Shown here in pieces: positions 46,801-55,581 of a stretch of DNA of 64,000 nt; position 1 is the first letter of the stretch; the number at the start of each line of letters is the position of its first letter. The notes under the pieces are model-generated. The model was not told the DNA's origin and ran no database searches. It saw only the letters and a list, made by a program, of their open reading frames with translations. The position numbers were made by a program, and so were the translations under genes. Source of the stretch: Anthopleura xanthogrammica (lineage: Eukaryota > Cnidaria > Anthozoa > Actiniaria > Actiniidae); NCBI GenBank assembly GCA_964019055.1, contig OZ025221.1, positions 9,947,106-10,011,105 on the forward strand, in the 5' to 3' direction.

Positions 46801-49551
46801 TGTTATACTCGAAATGCGCGGGAAATCTTACCCCGTCGATCGTCTGGGAATTTTGGCGCCAATTATCTCTTTATCAAAACGGAAGTACGATTATCGCCAT
46901 GTGCTCCTTGACTACAAAGCTGAGAAAAGTTTCATTTGGTGTAACGTCCTCTTGGGCTTAGTGCAAAGATCAACTAAGCGGGTGCTAATTGATTTGATTG
47001 CCAAGCCAATAACAGTGTAAATCCAGCATTAACGCTAAGCAACCTTTCAACAAGAATGAGACTTACGATAGTTTATAGTTTTATGGGTTTTACATCCAAA
47101 ACTTATGCATTTTCGTTTGGACAATACTAATGTTGATCAGTAGCAATCATCACAATGAATGAAACTTATACAGAATAAATTCACCTGAGCTTAGAAATGT
47201 TAGTTGAAAACTCTTACTGTTTCTTTGTCAGTTTAGTACTGTAACAGGTCAAAAGAGTATAAAGTACGAAAGCACATCTCCGTGCCCTATTGATAATTAT
47301 TTGAAAATCTATTTCTAGCTCCGAACGCAGCCTGGAATATTTTATCATGGGATTCCTGATTCAGTTCAGGCTGCGTGCGCAGCTAAAACTAGCTGTGCGC
47401 AGAGCTAAAAATAGATTTTCAAATAATTTTCATGGGGATAGGCCTGTGTGGGAGATGTGCTGTCTTACTTCATACTCTCTTGAACACTGAGGTGGATGTA
47501 ACAGCTGCGCGCAAACTTTTGGGATCGTCAGAAGAGACATTCCGTTGAACTTCTTCATATCACCCCTGTATATCCTTTAAGTGTTAAGCGTTAACATTGA
47601 CTGACCATTCTTCCTTGTTAATAGAACTACCAGTACAATCCATGGTTGATCCACCTTGGTGCCAAACTACTCGTTAATGATGACCAAGCTACTTCATTGA
47701 TTGCGCACAATCCTTTCTACAACGACACTCCTCCAAAGTGAGTATTCCTTTTGCTTCTTCGTGCGTTGAGCTCTCCAATATTTCTACTTACCTCCGTCAG
47801 TTCCGTCAACTCTTACTGCCGGAGGTCATGGTTAGTTCTCCGTTAGTTCTCCGTAAGTTCTCCGTTAGTTCTCCGTTGGTTCTCCGTTAGTTCTCCGTTA
47901 GTTTTGCGTTAGTTCTCCGTTAGTTCTCCGTTAGTTCTCCGTTAGTTCTCCGTTAGTTCTCCGTTAGTTTTGCGTTAGTTCTCCGTTAGTTCTCCGTTAG
48001 TTCTCCGTTAGTTCTCCGTTAGTTCTCCGTTAGTTTTGCGTTAGTTCTCCGTTAGTTCTCCGTTAGTTTTGCGTTAGTTCTCCGTTAGTTCTCCGTTAGT
48101 TTTGCGTTAGTTCTCCGTTAGTTTTGCGTTAGTTCTCCGTTAGTTCTGCGTTAGTTCTCCGTTAGTTCTCCGTTAGTTTTGCGTTAGTTCTCCGTTAGTT
48201 TTGCGTTAGTTTTGCGTTAGTTCTGCGTTAGTTCTCCGTTAGTTCTCCGTTAGTTCTCCGTTAGTTCTCCGTTAGTTCTCCGTTAGTTCTGCGTTAGTTC
48301 TCCGTTAGTTCTCCGTTAGTTCTGCGTTAGTTCTCCGTTAGTTCTCCGTTAGTTCTCCGTTAGTTCTCCGTTAGTTCTGCGTTAGTTCTGCGTTAGTTCT
48401 CCGTTAGTTCTCCGTTAGTTTTGCGTTAGTTCTCCGTTAGTTTTGCGTTAGTTCTCCGTTAGTTCTGCGTTAGTTCTCCGTTAGTTCTCCGTTAGTTCTC
48501 CGTTAGTTCTGCGTTAGTTCTCCGTTAGTTCTCCGTTAGTTTTGCGTTAGTTTTGCGTTAGTTCTCCGTTAGTTCTCCGTTAGTTCTCCGTTAGTTCTCC
48601 GTTAGTTTTGCGTTAGTTCTCCGTTAGTTCTCCGTTAGTTCTCCGTTAGTTCTGCGTTAGTTCTCCGTTAGTTCTCCGTTAGTTCTCCGTTAGTTCTCCG
48701 TTAGTTCTCCGTTAGTTCTCCGTTAGTTCTGCGTTAGTTCTCCGTTAGTTCTCCGTTAGTTCTCCGTTAGTTCTCCGTTAGTTCTCCGTTAGTTCTGCGT
48801 TAGTTCTCCGTTAGTTCTCCGTTAGTTCTCCGTTAGTTCTCCGTTAGTTCTCCGTTAGTTCTCCGTTAGTTCTCCGTTAGTTTTGCGTTAGTTCTCCGTT
48901 AGTTTTGCGTTAGTTCTGCGTTAGTTTTGCGTTAGTTCTCCATTAGTTTTGCGTTAGTTCTGCGTTAGTTTTGCGTTAGTTCTCCATTAGTTTTGCGTTA
49001 GTTCTCCGTTAGTTTTGCGTTAGTTCTGCGTTAGTTTTGCGTTAGTTCTCCATTAGTTTTGCGTTAGTTCTCCGTTAGTTTTGCGTTAGTTCTCCGTTAG
49101 TTTTGCGTTAGTTCTCCATTAGTTTTGCGTTAGTTCTCCGTTAGTTTTGCGTTAGTTCTCCGTTAGTTTTGCGTTAGTTCTCCATTAAATTGGCGTTAGT
49201 TCTGCGTTAGTTCTCCGTTAGTTCTCCGTTAGCTCACAACTGCAGTTTATTTTCCCTTTGCCAACTTCTATTGCTGGTAGCCCTCCGGTTATTCTGCAGT
49301 GTTTTAAGTTATCTTCGTGGATTATTTTTACCCAATCTCCAATCCTTCCCGTGGTTTTCAGGTACATCCGTGGTGAACATTACCTGTATAAATTCACCAA
49401 GATTGGAAGTAAAGAAGCATCTTCAGGTCATTGGTGGAAGAGAACCAGGGTTGGTTCTTACTTCCCTCCTGTGTCACTCAGGGACCTTAAGGATTACCTT
49501 AGAATGCAGGGGTGGAAGCTTCCAAAAAAGATAAAGAATAAACAAGGCTAA
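40884..49551 (+). CDS. LMF1: Lipase maturation factor 1 (11 exons)
   Basis: ER multi-pass membrane protein needed to fold dimeric lipases such as lipoprotein lipase. Exons: 40884-41058, 41176-41482, 41995-42005, 42088-42236, 42973-43038, 44764-44931, 45367-45547, 45883-46036, 46501-46690, 47625-47737, 49362-49551, all GT-AG. They give 567 residues, the length of human LMF1. Diagnostic blocks are YSFGWESQLLESGF, GYRWLIFRIMLGAGLIKIRG, DRCWRDLTCMNYHYE, SGNLSFLNWLT, NTYGAFGSITKER, EFKCKPGD, CLISPYHYRLDWLMWFAAFQ and YFPPVSL. An in-frame ATG at 40,800 would add 28 mostly hydrophobic residues. MDNDSGLRQRK is preferred because LMF1 starts with a charged cytosolic segment. Exon 3 is an 11-base microexon encoding the tail of W-Y-S-F-G. 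The introns are unusually repeat-laden. Confidence 0.96.
41565..41838. mobile_element. Hairpin MITE in LMF1 intron 2
   Basis: About 275 bp. The left arm has GGTGCAGTAATATGA then CATTGTTGTGTTGCAAGTTG. The right arm has TAACTTGCAACACAACAATG then ATATTACCTCACC, the inverse. Inner ACAACAAA runs add further pairing. No coding capacity. Confidence 0.8.
42340..42741 (-). repeat. 57-bp tandem array, seven units (SINE tail) in LMF1 intron 4
   Basis: Units start at 42,340, 42,397, 42,454, 42,511, 42,568, 42,625 and 42,682, with one to three substitutions each. Every unit contains CAACCTCTGGGCT and GTCAGGGCATGG. The same unit occurs twice at 11,011-11,125 and once in other SINE copies. The 104-codon minus frame (19-residue repeat) is a by-product because 57 is a multiple of three. 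Confidence 0.95.
42742..42945 (-). mobile_element. Head and body of the tRNA-SINE carrying the 57-bp array
   Basis: On the minus strand the head reads GGTGGCATAGTGGTAGTC (A-box-like) and CTTGGATTTGACTCC (B-box-like), then CATCACATGTGA, a body with CTCAGGTTTTCCTCCCTCC, an AT-rich linker, and the seven tail units. The part order equals 10,882-11,125. Confidence 0.75.
43390..43612 (+). repeat. 72-bp imperfect tandem repeat, three units, LMF1 intron 5
   Basis: Units beginning AGAATCATACAAGAG, AGAACCATACAAGAG and AGAACCATAAAAGAG start at 43,395, 43,468 and 43,540. Each contains CCAAAAACCCTGGA or a close variant. Divergence suggests age. Confidence 0.8.
43805..43921. mobile_element. Hairpin MITE in LMF1 intron 5
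   Basis: Near-perfect inverted repeat centred on GGGGCCGGAGCCCC, with arms GATTTCTATCGGCT and AGCCGATAGAAATC and outer AATATTAGAAGAC / CTTCTAATTGTT. Almost no loop, so it folds into a long stem. Confidence 0.88.
44108..44696 (+). repeat. 13-bp minisatellite in LMF1 intron 5
   Basis: About 45 copies of GTACCAACCCTTC without indels. Three copies carry a single T-to-A change (ending CCCTAC) near 44,236, 44,483 and 44,600, spaced 19 and 9 units apart. The array ends 68 bases before the exon 6 acceptor. Open frames with VPTLRTNPSYQPF or VGTKGWYEGLVRR repeats are artefacts of the stop-free unit. Confidence 0.98.
46212..46320. mobile_element. Hairpin MITE in LMF1 intron 8
   Basis: Arms ACACCGAATCAAAATATGGC and its near complement GCTATATTTCGATTCAGTGT, continuing inward to AATAACTAT / ATAGTTATT. 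About 109 bp. Confidence 0.85.
47254..47481. mobile_element. Hairpin MITE in LMF1 intron 9
   Basis: Arms of roughly 75-80 bp, beginning AAGAGTATAAAGTACGAAAG and ending TTCATACTCTCTT. They contain AGCACATCTCC / GGAGATGTGCT and AATTATTTGAAAATCTATTT with its inverse, plus inner GGCTGCG and TGTGCGCAG palindromes. Confidence 0.88.
47831..49232 (+). repeat. 11-bp minisatellite in LMF1 intron 10
   Basis: About 127 copies of GTTAGTTCTCC without indels, in three main forms ending CTCC, CTGC and TTGC, plus a CTCCA variant in the 3' part. Variants mix irregularly early on. From about 48,880 a repeating CTCCA-TTGC-CTGC-TTGC pattern suggests a higher-order unit. Each unit contains GTTAGT, a splice-donor-like hexamer. 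Confidence 0.98.
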
Positions 49552-50459
49552 TTGTTCAGTTTGAACATGACTACACAAAGGAAGAGGACTTTTTTCTTGT
49601 GTTTTTCATGAGCGCTCATCTTGGTTTGCTTACTTTAATATTTTAATCTATGCTGTATGATGCTGCATGATCACCCACCTTCTCCCTCTAATATGCAACT
49701 TCCTGTCAGCCTGCTATGGCGAAACTATGGCTGCTCTGGTTCTTTCAGAAATAGAAAACTTCATTTCAAAAGGATAATTTATTAACAGATAATATAAACA
49801 TCAACGATAAAACATCTAATAAAACATCTGACTAATATATTCATATTTCATTTTCAGCCATAAAGTTTCTTTTAAGTTATTACCCCAGCCCCCACCCTCC
49901 ATAAAATTACATATTTCTTAATTTGCATAAATATATAACACATAATATTGAACACAAAATTACAATGGTAGAAATTTGTGTAAAAATTCTAATATCAGTT
50001 CTATATGTGTCATCTATGAGAAAAAATATTGCTAAATTTATTTGATAATAGCATGAATTAAATAAAGGTTCATAAGAAATTGGCAAAACCATCTTCAAAA
50101 ATATTATCTAAAACACATGAATTCACAAAGATTCAAGATTATAGAATTTCCCCACTAGCAAAATACTTTCCTAACTGTGTAAATCCACTCCTAAGATCAA
50201 AATTGCATTCTAATGGAATAAAACTACAACCCCTTTCAGAATTATCTTGAAAGTGAGAACAGGAAAATGAAAGACCTCAAATTCTATGGAGGGATGGTAT
50301 GGTTTCTTTTTCACTTTCCTGCTTCAGTTTCAAAAATATTTTCACTTTCAACATAACTTTGATAGTGGTCTATAGTAAAATATCTCCTCGTATCAGCAAA
50401 ATATATACCCGTATCTGATTCAGCACATACCATACTGCCATTGTTGCCATAGTGACATA
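49552..50459. other. Tail-to-tail gap between LMF1 and Kir B
   Basis: No gene. AATAAA on plus at 49,818-49,823 is a candidate LMF1 poly(A) signal. AATAAA on minus at 50,037-50,042 and 49,778-49,783 are candidates for Kir B. The two 3' ends converge and may overlap. Confidence 0.5.
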
Positions 50460-52159
50460 CTAAATGTATAGCCCTGGAAGGCTGATACTGTAATCTGAGT
50501 TTATATCCATCTCTTTGTGCTGTGACTTCTCATAAAATTCCCTTGGCGAGCATCTTGGGATGTCAATCTTTCTCATCTCATCAAACTTTGAAAAATCAAT
50601 CCAGAATTTCTTTCCTGTGTGTTGATGTTTTTGCAGGACATTTTCAAATTCATAACCCCATATTATTTCATCATTCAGGTAGGATGTTTTTGGCTGGGTA
50701 TTCATTCCTGTTGCTTCTACTATACCATCTAAAACAATTATGACCTCAAACTCTTCGGTGTGTAATTTTTCTGGTGTGATATCAAATAATGGACTATTTT
50801 CATCAATGATATGATACATGGTCAATGGCAGCATGATAAACACCTGGTTTCTGTTATCGTCATAGTCACAATTTCTCCAATCATAGCACAGTCTTAGGTC
50901 TTGTTGGTAGTAAGGCAATGTCAAGCCTTCTCCTGTTGTTAGCTTTCTAAAGAGCTGAGCTCTAATGTGTGCTTCTACAATCTGGCTTTTCCTGACATCC
51001 CCTACTCTAAACATTAGACACATTTTGTTGTCTCTTTTTGTGATGGCTGCATTCTTAGAGAACATTACAGTCTTTGCTCTTTCACGTGGTCTTGATATCT
51101 TAGCAAAAGTCAGGCCAAGGAGGAACGCATCAAGGAAGATTCCTATTATGCATTGTAATTGAATTAGTATAACTCCTTCAGGGCATTTTGGAGTAATCCC
51201 TCGGTAGCCATAACCTATAGTTTGCTGTGTCTCAATCGAAAAGAGGAAGGCAGATGTCCAGCTATTAACCTAGAAAAGGATGAAGAAAAGTTAAAAAAAA
51301 ACTGCATAAGCTCCAAAAATGGTCCAGTAGCATGAGAAGCACTCAACTGTGGCTAACACTTCGCTACACACTTCTTTCATGCATCTGTTGCTTCTTGCAT
51401 GCTGCTTTACTGGAGCATGAACAAAGCTGTTAGATTTCTTAATGAGAACCATCCCATTCCTAAAATATGAGTATTCATATTCATATATAAACACTGCTGA
51501 TTTATTCATAAGCCAAAATCTCATTATTTATTCAAAATCAAGTTTTAAATAAATTGTTATTCAATTTCCCTTATACTTTCTTAAATAATTCACTTGTATA
51601 CCCTATGATATATATAGTCACCTCATGCTAGACCTTGGCCAGTATCATGTGCCAAGAGAGTGCAAGTCATGCTAGTTTGATGGCACAGGTTTTCCTTTCA
51701 TGCTTTTAAATCAAATTTCTCTTTTGATTCTTATTGATTATTCATACATACCTCTGTTATACATACGTCTCTGCCTCTAGCAAGGACTATAATCCACCAC
51801 CACGTCCCAAAGAAAAGCCAGGACAGAATGTAAGACAAGCAAAAGAGAAGAGTGACCCAGTGCCACTTCAAGTCAATCATAGTAGTAAAAACATCGGATA
51901 AATAAAGCTTAGTTTTCTCTGGTACTTTTTGGGCAACAGCTTGAAGACGTCCTTTCTTATTTAGGAGTCTTTTTCTAGGCTCTAAAAAGCATCGTTGCTC
52001 TTGGTTGGGTTCAAAACTTGGAGAAGATGGAGGAATATCCATCAGGATTCTCGTGTTTTGGGAACGAAATGTCTGAGATTCAGCAGAATCTTGATCGTGA
52101 TTAGTTGAATAATATACTGGGCGTGCTGTCGGGTCAATCAAGTTATCTCTGGAACTCAT
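50460..52159 (-). CDS. Inward-rectifier potassium channel, two exons (Kir B)
   Basis: 405-residue Kir subunit. Exon 1 is 52159-51752 (136 codons) and exon 2 is 51269-50460, GT-AG, phase 0. The single intron falls between M1 and the pore helix. M1 is about 99-125 (WHWVTLLFCLSYILSWLFFG). The filter is TIGYG at 153-157, preceded by Gln152 (ETQQTIGYGYR) where Kir2.1 has Thr. C133 and C165 give the conserved disulfide. M2 carries Asp183 at the Kir2.1 D172 position, predicting strong rectification. ISRPRERAK is the PIP2-type cluster, and FRVGDVRKSQIVEAHIRAQL and TQPKTSYLNDEIIWG are family signatures. The C-terminus GLYI could be a class II PDZ ligand. It is short after the core, with no long tail. 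Confidence 0.95.
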
Positions 52160-52664
52160 GGTTTAAAAGATTACACAATGATATTAAGGACAATTATTGT
52201 TCTTCAGCGAATCAAAAAAATAGAAAAACAATCTGTTGACTACTTGTCGTGGCTGGCTAAAGCCTTCTAGACCCAGGGATTATCGACTCTAAATTATATA
52301 GGTAACCCATTCCGAATTATTTGCTCTTTCTGTTTTTCATACACGATCCCGGAAGATTATTTCTCTGATTCCAACGATTCAAACTTTGTGCATTTGAGCT
52401 GGATGGAATAACTATCATAAGAAGAAGAAACTGATCTATTGTCGTTAGCACTCAGATATGAGACTGAAGATGATTTCCGCTCAGGTTGTCGAAACGCAGT
52501 CACATCAAACAGTCCTTCTCAGCCACCGTGACATCCACCCGGATGATCATAATACGAATATTGTTACTTCGACCTTTCTTTACAATAGCAACCGATTAGT
52601 TAGCACCTCCACTTGAATCGACTTTTTTGTAAGTTCTCCGTTAATAATATAAGTGATTGATCTG

Positions 52665-52850
52665 CAGTGGTGGATCTAGGAATAATACTAGTGAAATGAA
52701 TAGTTCTAGGAATAGTTCGATGGATTCCTTGGAACCGTCTTCTTGTAAAGATGTTCTTTACACCCCCGGCCCTTTGTGAAGACGATCGCGCCAGCTTTTT
52801 CTGCGTGGTAGCCAATTTGGAACCCTTTTTTTAAAATCCTATATCCGCCA
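52665..52850. mobile_element. hAT-like MITE with 8-bp target duplication
   Basis: It begins CAGTGGTGGATCTAGGA and ends TCCTATATCCGCCA, imperfect inverted termini of the hAT type (CAGNGGCGGAT). Exact TTGATCTG flanks both sides (52,657-52,664 and 52,851-52,858), the 8-bp duplication expected for hAT insertion. Three bases at the right border could belong to either element or duplication. Confidence 0.8.
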
Positions 52851-53110
52851 TTGATCTGTCTACCATCAACCTAATTCCAAGGCTAATCAAGCCCAATTAG
52901 AAGAGTAGTCTGCATTCTCGTTTAAGGAAAGTTGAATGTTCCTCTTAAAACTTTCCTTGATAACGCGCATTAGCCGCGAGTAAATACACTCAATACGTCT
53001 TTTTTCTTCAATTGTTTTTTATTCCAGTCAATCATTAGTTTCCCAAGCTGCAAGCTCTATGATTCTGGGGTTTGTACATGAAGATAATTATTTTTCTTTG
53101 TCATTATGGA

Positions 53111-53215
53111 ATCAAGGGCGGTATAGCAGTAGTGCTCTTGCCTCTCACCTCTAAGGTTTTGGGTTCGATTCCTGGACTCGCTCAGTATCTCATGTGAGTA
53201 TTTCTCCGTGTTTTC
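53111..53215 (+). mobile_element. tRNA-derived SINE head
   Basis: GGGCGGTATAGCAGTAGTGC (A-box region) and GGGTTCGATTCC (a textbook B-box) are 30-odd bases apart, as in a tRNA gene. They are followed by CTCATGTGAGTATTTCTCC as in the other SINE copies. The acceptor stem does not pair, so not a tRNA gene. It lies between Kir B and Kir C. Confidence 0.75.
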
Positions 53216-54090
53216 GGAATTTTCGCCCTCTGCATTTTTGTTACTTTTTCCATAGCTATTTTCCTGCATTGGCTCTTTGTACATATGTTCTTAATTATCG
53301 CCCCTTTCGATAGAAACCACTTATCTTAATCATTTCCACTCAATTGACGTGTTCTTACATCAGTCAGAATCAGTCCTTGATCAAGTACGCCATAATGGAC
53401 GTCTGATTAAGGACTAAGGCGGAATGATATAAACATGAAGGGATATAGTCACGAATGAGAATTATTTTCATCTATTTCAATCAGATTTTTATTCCTTACG
53501 GAGATTTAAGAGTCTAAAAGAGCTATCTTCAGCAAGATAATGACGATTTCCCCCAGAATTTTCAGTTAATTTGAAGTTAGTCGCGCACGTGTGAAGCTGA
53601 CAGTTACATCAATCACACGATATTTTTTAACTTTTATTCTTTGCTTGTCTTTCTTCTTTCTAGCTTGCCGGTCAATTTAACCCCATAGCTAAAGTTACAG
53701 CATTAAAATAATTACTTGCTAACACTAAATATCAACCTTTTCTGACAAGGAGTCAAGGAATCCCCAGTAATGAAAGTAGTTGATGACAACTCTTTATTCC
53801 TTAGTGTCGTTTGTCTATTTGGATAACACCTAATCACAATGAACGCCGAGTAAGAGCTAAACTGATCAATTATTATTTGGATTCAACTTTATAAATCCTG
53901 GTATTGAAATAGAAAACGTATTACATGCGTTACTTTTATCAAAATTTGACGTTGAACTTCGTGACACAGCGAAAAGAAAGCGGAAGATATGGAGTTTCCT
54001 GTTCATGCGAATGATAAGTATCGGTACAAAGGTTACAAAAAGGTCAATACGATGTAAAAATACAGTAAATTTGTACTATTTCTATTTGAT
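53216..54090. other. No gene seen between Kir B and Kir C
   Basis: AT-rich. AATAAA on minus at 53,793-53,798 is a candidate Kir C poly(A) signal. Confidence 0.5.
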
Positions 54091-55581
54091 TTAAACAAAT
54101 AAAACGTCTGAATCATCTCTCTCGTCGTAACCTGGGTTATTTATGTATTCAAATCTTCGAACTGGCCCATTCGATGTAGATTTGGAAGGACTGTTCAATT
54201 TTCGTTCTCTCAAATCTCGAGACGTCGTGGTTTCTTCACTTCCTGAGGCCTGAGGTCTTCCGCTTTCTTCTCTGACCACCTCTAGATCCCTGTCAATAAA
54301 GATTTCATCACTGGAAGCGCTTTGATTTGGGGAAGTTTGGTCTGATGTAGGATAGTGTTTTCCCTCATAGAATTCCATAGCAGAAACCCGAGGCGTGTCA
54401 ACTGGAATAAATTTGTGGAACTGTGAAAAGTCGACGCGATATCTACCTGCCTTCCAACTTGATCTGTCCATCGTGTTTTTGAACTCAAAACCCCACATAA
54501 TCTCATCACCTAAATAGGATGTCTTCGCCTGGGTCAAAAGACCTGTGGCTTCTATTGTACCTTCCATAATTGCAACCAATTCAACGTCACATTCTGCGAG
54601 ATCAGTGGGAGACATAGTATAGAATGGACTCTCCTCGTCTATCACATGAACTATTGTCAGAGGCAAGATAAGAAATATTGTGCTGTTTCCATAAGATTGT
54701 TCATCGTTCCAATCTATCCCAAGCTTGAGGTCTTGCTGATAAAAAGGAATAACATGTCCTTCCTTGGTAGTTCGAGTTCTGAATAGTTGAACACGGATGT
54801 GACAGTCCAGAATTTGACTTTTCCGAACATCCCCAACACGAAACATGAGACACAGTTTACCATCGCGAACAGCAATCATAGCCTTGTTAGAAAACATGAT
54901 AGTCCCTGCTCTATTGCGAGGTCGAGAAAGCTTTGCAAAGATCAATCCAAGAATAAATGCATTCAAAAAGCAACCAAATAAAGATTGAATATTAAGGATT
55001 ATTACAGCTTCTGCGCACTTTGCAGTGATTTGTCGCCCACCGTATCCTATCGTCGTCTGTGACTCAAGAGAGAATAAGAACGCAGTAGTGAATGAATCGA
55101 CATTATCCACACAGTAATCATGACCATAAACGTAATTTAATAAGAACCACATTGAGCCAAATATAAGCCAACTTCCCATGTATGCAGTTACAAATATCAA
55201 CATTATCCAGTGCCACTTAGCATCGATCATAGTTGTGAACAGGTCAGATGCATACAAGCTTTTCTTCTGGTGGACTTCAGTCGCGACGACTTTCAATCCT
55301 CCATGCTTGCTAACAAGTCTGGGCTTTTTGAGTTTGTACTTTGAGAGAACACGTCTTAACTTACTCCTGTTTTTACTCTTTTTCTTCTCGAGTCTCCTTG
55401 AAGCTACTCTATCTTCACTCTCATGACCACCTTGTTCCCTGGAGGTGCTATTCACTTGGTAATGGTCGTCTTTGTCCAATTCGTACGACGCCATACTCGT
55501 ACTACAAGATTCTGCTAGTCGGACGTGCCTCCGATGTTTCTCTGCAAAAGTGGAAGTAGCCCCATTAGCATGCTTTAACAT
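54091..55581 (-). CDS. Inward-rectifier potassium channel, intronless (Kir C)
   Basis: 496-residue Kir subunit in one exon, longer than A and B because of an extended basic N-terminus (1-100) and a Ser-rich C-terminal tail (about 410-496). M1 is about 122-148. The filter is TIGYG (177-181) with E173 and R183. C157 and C189 are the extracellular pair. M2 carries Asn207 at the Kir2.1 D172 position, as in weakly rectifying vertebrate Kir1.1 and Kir6. KLSRPRNRAG, FRVGDVRKSQILDCHIRVQLF and TQAKTSYLGDEIMWG are family signatures. The N-terminal KKKSKNRSK run is unusual. An upstream noncoding exon may exist; alternative starts at Met30 or later would still keep the channel core. The C-terminus DVLFV could be a class II PDZ ligand. 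Confidence 0.95.
   Translation of the reverse strand: MLKHANGATSTFAEKHRRHVRLAESCSTSMASYELDKDDHYQVNSTSREQGGHESEDRVASRRLEKKKSKNRSKLRRVLSKYKLKKPRLVSKHGGLKVVATEVHQKKSLYASDLFTTMIDAKWHWIMLIFVTAYMGSWLIFGSMWFLLNYVYGHDYCVDNVDSFTTAFLFSLESQTTIGYGGRQITAKCAEAVIILNIQSLFGCFLNAFILGLIFAKLSRPRNRAGTIMFSNKAMIAVRDGKLCLMFRVGDVRKSQILDCHIRVQLFRTRTTKEGHVIPFYQQDLKLGIDWNDEQSYGNSTIFLILPLTIVHVIDEESPFYTMSPTDLAECDVELVAIMEGTIEATGLLTQAKTSYLGDEIMWGFEFKNTMDRSSWKAGRYRVDFSQFHKFIPVDTPRVSAMEFYEGKHYPTSDQTSPNQSASSDEIFIDRDLEVVREESGRPQASGSEETTTSRDLRERKLNSPSKSTSNGPVRRFEYINNPGYDERDDSDVLFV

Noticed and set aside
47831..49232. CRISPR-like or telomere-like array
   Set aside because: The 11-bp units are contiguous without spacers, and the unit is not a telomere repeat. 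It is an intronic minisatellite in an animal gene.
53111..53215. Functional tRNA gene
   Set aside because: A- and B-box-like segments are present, but the acceptor and anticodon stems do not pair convincingly and SINE body sequence follows.
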